A DNA stretch of 64,000 nucleotides from Volucribacter amazonae (lineage in GTDB: Bacteria; Pseudomonadota; Gammaproteobacteria; Enterobacterales; Pasteurellaceae). Under the pieces are notes generated by a model that was not told the origin of the DNA, searched no databases, and saw only the letters and a list, made by a program, of their open reading frames with translations. The translations under genes were made by a program, and so were the position numbers. The first letter of the stretch is position 1; each line of letters begins with the position of its first letter. The stretch lies in the NCBI RefSeq assembly GCF_029783845.1, contig NZ_LWID01000001.1, forward strand, positions 930,001 through 994,000, given 5' to 3'. Below are positions 58,370-64,000 of the stretch, in pieces.

Positions 58370-61117
58370 ATGACGATAAAGCAGTTTGCCGTTAATTTAC
58401 AGCAGGTCAGTCATTTTTATGGTAAAACACAAGCGGTTGATCAAGTGAGTTTAACCATTCCTAATGGGGTAACCGTAGGATTAATTGGACCTGATGGGGT
58501 GGGAAAATCCACATTATTATCTTTAATTGCAGGGGTAAAGATTATCCAAACAGGGCAAGTGGAGGTATTGGGTAAAAATATCGCGAATGCCAAAGAGCAA
58601 GAACAACTCTCGCATAAAATTGCTTTTATGCCACAAGGGTTAGGTAAAAATCTTTATCCGACTTTATCCATTACGGAAAATATTGAGTTTCACGCTCGTT
58701 TATTTGGTTTACCTGCCGAGCAACGCCAACAACGGATTCAACGTTTATTAGCGGCAACAGGGTTATCACCTTTTGCTCATCGTGCCGCAGGTAAATTATC
58801 AGGGGGTATGAAACAAAAGTTAAGTTTATGTTGTGCATTAATTCATAGCCCAGATTTATTGATTTTAGATGAACCCACCACTGGGGTTGATCCTCTTTCA
58901 CGCCGTCAATTTTGGCAATTAGTCAGTGATTTACGTCAAGAGTCGCCCAATATGACGGTCATTGTCGCAACGGCGTATATTGACGAGGCGGAGGGTTTTG
59001 AGTATTTATTAGCCATGGACGATGGCAAATTGATTGCCAATGATCTGACTCAAAAAGTGATGGCAGAAACCCATAGCGATACCTTGGAACAGGCTTATAT
59101 TAAACTGTTGCCTAAGGAAAAACGTGGCGCTGAGGACGGTTTAATCATTCCCCCTTTTCAGTCTGATCCCAATGACCCCCCTGCCATTGAGGCAGAGGGC
59201 TTAACCAAAAAATTTGGTGATTTTGTTTCAGTGGATAATGTGAGTTTTACCATTCCACGTGGCGAGATTTTTGGTTTTCTTGGTTCAAATGGTTGTGGTA
59301 AGTCCACCACAATGAAAATGCTAACAGGGCTTTTAGAGCCAACCTCTGGTACAGCGCAGTTATTGGGACAACCCATTGATGCGAGCGATATTGAAACACG
59401 CAAAAAAGTGGGCTATATGTCGCAAGCCTTTTCCCTTTATGAAGAATTAACGGTACGACAAAATTTAGAACTGCACGCTAAGTTGTATCAAATTGAGAAA
59501 GCCAAATGGCATGATTATGTTGAAGGTGCGATGGCACAATTTCATTTGACAAAATTAGCGGACGTTACGCCTGCTTCTTTGTCTTTAGGGGTACGTCAAC
59601 GTTTACAGCTGGCGGCGGCTTGTTTGCATCAACCTGAAGTATTAATTTTAGATGAACCCACTTCTGGCGTTGATCCTGCGGCTCGCGATATGTTTTGGCA
59701 ATATCTGATTAAACTTTCGCGCGAGGATAAAATCACCATTTTTATTACCACCCATTTTATGAATGAAGCGGCACGTTGTGATCGTATTTCCTTTATGCAT
59801 CGTGGCAAGGTATTAGGGGTAGGCACACCAGAAGAATTACGCAAGGCGAAAAAAGCGGAGAGTTTAGAACAAGCCTTTATTACTTATCTTGAAGAACAAA
59901 ATGATGAAACCACTGCCATGCCAAGCAAAGCGGAAAGAGAAAAAGCCGCTGAACAACAAGGCGAACTTTCCCCTGTTACCCAAGGATTTTGGGCGTGGTT
60001 AGCCATTGTTTGGACCTTTGCCTTGAGGGAAGGGAGAGAATTATTGCGCGATAAAATCCGTCTCTTTTTCGCCATTGGTGGCCCGACACTGTTATTATTG
60101 GCAATGGCATCAAGTATTTCCTTTGATATTAATCCAATGAAATTTGCCGTATTAGATTTTGATAACAGTAGCGAAAGCCAAAAACTTATCGAGCATTTTG
60201 AGGGATCAAGATATTTTATTCATATGGCAACCCTCTATCAACCCGATGAAGTCAATAGGGTATTGCAAAGCAGTGAGGCAAAAATGGTGCTAGAAATCCC
60301 TGCCGACTTTGGCAAAAATTTGCTCAAGGGGGAACAACCTGCCATTGGGATTTTTATTGATGGGGCGTTTCCCTCAACCGCCGAAAATCTCAAAAATTCT
60401 GCTAATGGTGTGATAGCTCAATATATCAATGGCTATTTACAACAGCAGGGGATTCATTCTTTTCAGGCTGCCTCTGATATTTTAGCCACACGCTATGTAT
60501 ATAACCAAGATTTTAAAAGCATTTATGCCATTACGCCGGGCGTGATTATGTTAGCCATGTTAATGATCCCTTCCATTATGACTGCGTTAGGGGTAGTGCG
60601 TGAAAAAGAAATTGGCTCTATTATGAACCTTTATGGTTCGCCAGCCAGTAAGCTGCAATTTTTACTGGGTAAACAATTACCCTATGTTCTATTGGCTTTT
60701 GTCAGCTATTTGGTTCTGGTATTGATTGCCATAACGGTATTTGGCGTTCCCATTAAAGGCTCAACTTGGGCGATGTTTTTAGGGGCATTGATCGTTATTA
60801 TGGCATCAACAGGCTTTGGTTTACTGGTTTCCTGCTTTGTGAAAAGCCAAATTGCCGCCTTATTTGCCACCGCCATTGTGATGATGGTGCCGACGATGAA
60901 TTTTTCAGGCATGATGTATCCCACTGCCAATTTAGATAGCCACGTTTATTTTATTGCGCACCTTTTCCCTGGGGCTTGGTTTCAATTAATCAGTTTAGGT
61001 GGCTTTACCAAAGGGCTAGGCTTTATGGACTTTATCAACAGCTATCTTGCCCTCTTGACGATTTATACGGTGTATCTTGTGCTTGCCACGCAATTTCTGA
61101 AGAAACAGGAGAAATAA
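58370..61117 (+). CDS. Dual-ABC ATPase fused to ABC-2 permease (RbbA/YhiH type)
   Basis: This 915-residue fusion starts from the ATG at 58370; an upstream TTG is unlikely. ABC domain 1 has Walker A GPDGVGKST, signature LSGGMKQK and Walker B LLILDEPTTGVDP. ABC domain 2 has GSNGCGKST, LSLGVRQR (a variant signature) and VLILDEPTSGVDP. From about residue 545 an ABC-2 permease follows with a first helix, a periplasmic domain and five more helices. The gene order adaptor, dual-ABC fusion, second permease matches yhiI-rbbA-yhhJ of E. coli. RbbA has been described as ribosome-associated, but export is the more likely role here. Confidence 0.9.
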   Translation: MTIKQFAVNLQQVSHFYGKTQAVDQVSLTIPNGVTVGLIGPDGVGKSTLLSLIAGVKIIQTGQVEVLGKNIANAKEQEQLSHKIAFMPQGLGKNLYPTLSITENIEFHARLFGLPAEQRQQRIQRLLAATGLSPFAHRAAGKLSGGMKQKLSLCCALIHSPDLLILDEPTTGVDPLSRRQFWQLVSDLRQESPNMTVIVATAYIDEAEGFEYLLAMDDGKLIANDLTQKVMAETHSDTLEQAYIKLLPKEKRGAEDGLIIPPFQSDPNDPPAIEAEGLTKKFGDFVSVDNVSFTIPRGEIFGFLGSNGCGKSTTMKMLTGLLEPTSGTAQLLGQPIDASDIETRKKVGYMSQAFSLYEELTVRQNLELHAKLYQIEKAKWHDYVEGAMAQFHLTKLADVTPASLSLGVRQRLQLAAACLHQPEVLILDEPTSGVDPAARDMFWQYLIKLSREDKITIFITTHFMNEAARCDRISFMHRGKVLGVGTPEELRKAKKAESLEQAFITYLEEQNDETTAMPSKAEREKAAEQQGELSPVTQGFWAWLAIVWTFALREGRELLRDKIRLFFAIGGPTLLLLAMASSISFDINPMKFAVLDFDNSSESQKLIEHFEGSRYFIHMATLYQPDEVNRVLQSSEAKMVLEIPADFGKNLLKGEQPAIGIFIDGAFPSTAENLKNSANGVIAQYINGYLQQQGIHSFQAASDILATRYVYNQDFKSIYAITPGVIMLAMLMIPSIMTALGVVREKEIGSIMNLYGSPASKLQFLLGKQLPYVLLAFVSYLVLVLIAITVFGVPIKGSTWAMFLGALIVIMASTGFGLLVSCFVKSQIAALFATAIVMMVPTMNFSGMMYPTANLDSHVYFIAHLFPGAWFQLISLGGFTKGLGFMDFINSYLALLTIYTVYLVLATQFLKKQEK

Positions 61118-62242
61118 ATGTTACGTTGGTTTAAAAATGTTGGCTATTTATCCAGCAAAGAGTTACGCAGTTTATTTTCCGATCCTGTGCTATTGGTGTT
61201 AATTGTTTATATGTTTTCGGTGGCATTGATTACCATTGCCAATATGCCCACAACGGAAATGAAAAATGGCTCAGTGGCTGTGGTGGATTTAGATCGTTCC
61301 AATTTATCCTATCAGTTACGCGACAGTTTAATTGAACCCAGTTTTAAAGCGGTAGAAGAAATTGAACTTAGCCAAATCGATCGCGCGATGGATCAAGGCA
61401 AATATACCTTTGTACTGACCATACCTGCTAATTATGAAAAAAATATCTTATTGGGACAATCGCCACAAATACAACTGCTGGTTGATGCCACCGCAATGAC
61501 CCAAGCAGGCATTGGTGCCGCTTATATTAGCCAAATTTTTGCGGACGAGCTTCGCCAATTTTTAGGGCTATCCGCAAGCACGTTGCCAGTGGAAGTGGTG
61601 AGCAATGTGCTTTACAACCCCAATTATTCCAGTAAATGGCTAATGGGTACGATGCAAATTGTTGGTAATTCCACGCTGTTGGTATTATTGCTAGTAGGGG
61701 CAGCGGTCATTCGTGAGCGTGAACGAGGCACCATTGAACATTTATTGGTGATGCCCGTCAATGCCAGTGAAATCGCCGTCTCAAAAATTGTTGCCAATGG
61801 CTTAGTCTTACTTTGCGTTGCCATTCTCTCACTGCTGTTTATTATTAAAGGTGTGCTTGCTGTCCCTATTCATAACCATTCAATCCCTTTATTTGCCATA
61901 GGGTTCATCACCTTTTTATTTTCTATTTCATCATTAGGGATATTATTAGCCATTATCGCCCCAACCATGCCACAATTTGGCTTGTTATGTGTGCCTACTT
62001 ATATTGTGCTATACCTCTTATCAGGGGCAAATTCCCCCATTGAAAATATGCCTGAACTGGTGCAAAAACTGACCCAGTTTTCACCTACCACCATTTTTGC
62101 TGCCTATACGCAAGATGTGCTATTTCGTGATGCAGGCATACAATATGTATGGCAAAAATTATTACAAATGGCGGCATTAGGTGGCGGTTTTCTCGCCCTT
62201 GCCCTTATTCAATTTAAAACCATGCTTTCTCGACAAGGATAA
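61118..62242 (+). CDS. ABC-2 type permease (YhhJ/YbhR-like)
   Basis: This 374-residue permease has one N-terminal helix, a periplasmic domain (about 50-170) and five C-terminal helices. RERERGTIEHLLVMPVNASE is the cytoplasmic coupling motif of the family. Its start follows the previous stop codon directly, so it is translationally coupled to the fused ATPase-permease, with which it should form a heterodimeric channel. Confidence 0.92.
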   Translation: MLRWFKNVGYLSSKELRSLFSDPVLLVLIVYMFSVALITIANMPTTEMKNGSVAVVDLDRSNLSYQLRDSLIEPSFKAVEEIELSQIDRAMDQGKYTFVLTIPANYEKNILLGQSPQIQLLVDATAMTQAGIGAAYISQIFADELRQFLGLSASTLPVEVVSNVLYNPNYSSKWLMGTMQIVGNSTLLVLLLVGAAVIRERERGTIEHLLVMPVNASEIAVSKIVANGLVLLCVAILSLLFIIKGVLAVPIHNHSIPLFAIGFITFLFSISSLGILLAIIAPTMPQFGLLCVPTYIVLYLLSGANSPIENMPELVQKLTQFSPTTIFAAYTQDVLFRDAGIQYVWQKLLQMAALGGGFLALALIQFKTMLSRQG

Positions 62243-62250
62243 AGAATATC

Positions 62251-63687
62251 ATGAAAAAAAATCTAAAACTGACCGCACTTTCTTGCTCATTTATCATCTT
62301 AAATGCCTGTAGCCAAACCCAACTGGATTTATCCTCATCAATGGAAATTCCAGCCAGCTTTAGCCAACAGCAAGCAGGGCAAAGCCAACAAAATATCCAA
62401 CAATGGTGGCAAAACTGGCAAGATCCACAACTTAATCGCCTTATTGAACAAGGGCTTGCCCATAACCTTGATCTTGCCCTTGCCAAAGGAAGACTGACTG
62501 AAGCCCAAGCACAAAGCCGCATGGCAAATGCCGAATTAGGGGCAAATGTAGGTGTCAGCGGAACAGCAGGGATAGGATATAGCGATATAAACACAGGGAT
62601 AATCAACCCAGCCAGTAGCCGTAGCCACGCCTTATTAGGCGGCTTGACCGCCAGTTGGGAGCCTGATTTATTTGGACAAAAACGCAGTGATAGCGATGCG
62701 GCACAAGCTGTCGCATTAAGCTACCAACAACAAGTCTATGCCACTCAACTGTTAATCACCGCACAAATTGCCGAAAGCTATTTCAATATTTATGCCATTG
62801 AACAACAACAAAGCGTATTAAAACAACAAATTAACGCCCTACAACAATTACAGCGTTACCTTACAGGACGCTTTCAAGCAGGGCAAATCAATGCCTATGA
62901 ACGACAAGAAGTGGCAAAACAAATCAGTGCTGCACAAGCCCAACAAGCCACCTTACAAGCACAACGTGATACCCAGCAACGCCAGCTAGCCATACTCACA
63001 GGACAATCACTACAACAATTCCGCCTAACAACACAAGGCAACCCTCTCGTGCATTTACCTGCCATTCCCACAGGGCAAATGCCAGCGGAAGTACTGGCTC
63101 GCCGTCCAGACCTATCCGCCAACGCCCAACAAGTACAAGCCTATGCAGCAAAACTTGCCAGTGCTAAAGCCGATTTATTACCCCGCTTTGACCTACAATT
63201 CTTAGGACAAGGCGGACGCATAGACGTAAATAATGACCTTTCCTACTTATCAGGCATCGGCAGTTTTCTCAGTCTTGGCATACAATTCCCCCTCTTTACC
63301 AACGGGCGAATTCAAGCCAATATTGATGCCAGCGATGCACGCTTACAACAAGCCCTAATCCAATACGATAAAACCCTCTTAACCGCCCTCGCAGAGGTAG
63401 AGAACGCTTATCAACAACAATACGCCCTACGTCAACAAAATCAACAGCTTAACCAAGCATTACAACAGGCTCAACAACAAAGCAAAGAAGCAAAACGCCT
63501 ATTCCAATACGGCGACCAAACCTTTAACAACACCATCTCGGCTCAACTTTCCGTCTTAAACTACCAACAACAACTTATCCAATCACAACTGGAAACCGCC
63601 AAAAGTTTAGTCGGACTATATAAAGCCTTAGGGGGTGGTTGGCAGGAAAAAGGGATAAACAATAGCGTAAATGATGAAGCTAAATGA
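62251..63687 (+). CDS. Outer-membrane efflux lipoprotein (NodT/OprM family)
   Basis: This 478-residue TolC-like channel has a lipobox ILNAC with lipidated C20. Two outer-membrane efflux repeats follow, the first opening QQWWQNWQDPQLNRLIEQGL and the second near AEVLARRPDLSANAQQVQAY; long Gln/Ala-rich helices form the periplasmic tunnel. It completes the export route from cytoplasm to exterior within one operon. An uptake signal (62272-62280) lies inside the signal-peptide codons. Confidence 0.94.
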   Translation: MKKNLKLTALSCSFIILNACSQTQLDLSSSMEIPASFSQQQAGQSQQNIQQWWQNWQDPQLNRLIEQGLAHNLDLALAKGRLTEAQAQSRMANAELGANVGVSGTAGIGYSDINTGIINPASSRSHALLGGLTASWEPDLFGQKRSDSDAAQAVALSYQQQVYATQLLITAQIAESYFNIYAIEQQQSVLKQQINALQQLQRYLTGRFQAGQINAYERQEVAKQISAAQAQQATLQAQRDTQQRQLAILTGQSLQQFRLTTQGNPLVHLPAIPTGQMPAEVLARRPDLSANAQQVQAYAAKLASAKADLLPRFDLQFLGQGGRIDVNNDLSYLSGIGSFLSLGIQFPLFTNGRIQANIDASDARLQQALIQYDKTLLTALAEVENAYQQQYALRQQNQQLNQALQQAQQQSKEAKRLFQYGDQTFNNTISAQLSVLNYQQQLIQSQLETAKSLVGLYKALGGGWQEKGINNSVNDEAK

Positions 63688-63701
63688 GTGGGTTAATATA
63701 G

Positions 63702-63734
63702 AAAAAAGTGCGGTAAAAATTACCGCACTTTTTA
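63702..63734. terminator. Inverted uptake-signal pair between the efflux operon and fbaA
   Basis: AAGTGCGGT (63706-63714) and ACCGCACTT (63722-63730) face each other across a 7-base loop with A and T runs on the outer sides. The structure is symmetrical and terminates both convergent units. Confidence 0.88.
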
Positions 63735-63749
63735 TTAATCTATCAATGA

Positions 63750-64000
63750 TTAAAGTACATCAATACAGTTTAGATCTTCAAAAGATTGTTCTAAACGTTT
63801 AGACATTGACTCTTCCATTTTGCGTAACCAAACACGTGGATCATAGTATTTTTTGTTTGGTGCGTCTGGACCTTCTGGGTTACCTAATTGACCTTGTAGG
63901 TAAGCCTCGTTAGCTTTATAGAAGTTTAAAATGCCTTCCCAAGATGCCCATTGTGTATCGGTGTCAATATTCATTTTAATTGCACCGTAACCGATAGCTT
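63750..64000 (-). CDS. fbaA: Class II fructose-bisphosphate aldolase FbaA (C-terminal part)
   Basis: The last 83 codons of the zinc-dependent glycolytic aldolase are present. KMNIDTDTQWASWEGILNFY, then GQLGNPEGPDAPNKKYYDPR and the ending EDLNCIDVL are characteristic of the class II enzyme. The internal ATG at 63974 is not the start; the frame continues upstream as AIGYGAIK beyond the window edge. Confidence 0.96.
   Translation of the reverse strand, partial: AIGYGAIKMNIDTDTQWASWEGILNFYKANEAYLQGQLGNPEGPDAPNKKYYDPRVWLRKMEESMSKRLEQSFEDLNCIDVL

Larger units (their letters stand above)
4504..63730. repeat. Haemophilus-type DNA uptake signal sequences (scattered sites)
   Basis: Exact AAGTGCGGT or ACCGCACTT cores seen by eye start at 4504, 8372, 10434, 10450, 11555, 15821, 15849, 25236, 28469, 30276, 33175, 34561, 37021, 38343, 39847, 44234, 47303, 48056, 56644, 62272, 63706 and 63722. 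They drive preferential uptake of own-species DNA during competence. I found none between 15858 and 25235, the accessory island. The list may miss a few. Confidence 0.9.

Noticed and set aside
1..64000. CRISPR arrays, tRNA and rRNA genes
   Set aside because: No regularly spaced direct repeats and no tRNA- or rRNA-like sequence were recognised; a tRNAscan or CRISPR finder run could confirm this.

Overview
The window is chromosomal DNA from a member of the Pasteurellaceae. The strongest marker is the 9-bp Haemophilus-type DNA uptake signal AAGTGCGGT / ACCGCACTT, found by eye at about two dozen places, several times as inverted pairs that double as terminators. Gene content (Na+-NQR, maltose transport, the bamA/lpx envelope cluster, a YajG/BolA pair) and the AT-rich codon use agree with the Haemophilus-Pasteurella-Avibacterium group. 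The genus cannot be fixed from this window alone.

Layout. 1-4.5 kb: divergent maltose transport genes, malK to the left and malEFG to the right, around a regulatory region with a perfect CRP site. 4.5-8.3 kb: a transposase relic, a membrane metallophosphoesterase, a DoxX protein and an aberrant Nramp-like transporter. 8.3-13.4 kb: purH-purD-glyA (purines and one-carbon units), with a PurR box on the purH promoter. 13.4-15.8 kb: homocysteine methyltransferase plus an APC antiporter. 15.9-25.2 kb: an accessory island with a broken IS256-type element cut by an IS630 element, a well-preserved IS21 element, a likely type I restriction (HsdR) fragment, and a restriction-modification system made of a small HTH regulator, two different DNA methyltransferases and a convergent 683-aa putative endonuclease. 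25.3-41.4 kb: argE and an SLC13/RCK permease, then the core operon pyrH-frr-dxr-uppS-cdsA-rseP-bamA-skp-lpxD-fabZ-lpxA-lpxB-rnhB, all on the minus strand. 41.9-48.3 kb: potD, suhB, rne, a YajG-type lipoprotein and bolA. 48.7-54.5 kb: nqrABCDEF, the sodium-pumping NADH:quinone reductase. 54.6-56.5 kb: a DUF4241 gene broken by one stop codon and a third copy of the IS256-type element. 56.7-63.7 kb: a TetR repressor divergent from a four-gene efflux set (membrane fusion protein, dual-ABC/permease fusion, second permease, outer-membrane lipoprotein channel). The end of fbaA closes the window.

A family of about 100-110 bp palindromic intergenic repeats with TATAG(T/C)CG...CG(A/G)CTATA ends sits next to many of the genes, with four full copies and several decayed ones. 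It looks like a Correia-type miniature element.

The best candidate for an undescribed system is the restriction-modification locus at 20.8-24.7 kb. It combines an alpha-class (D12) and a beta-class adenine methyltransferase with a large protein I cannot place in a known nuclease family, though it carries a plausible PD-(D/E)xK site. Two methyltransferases plus one large nuclease suggests a type IIS enzyme with an asymmetric site. Both operon junctions contain an A8 tract directly before TGA.
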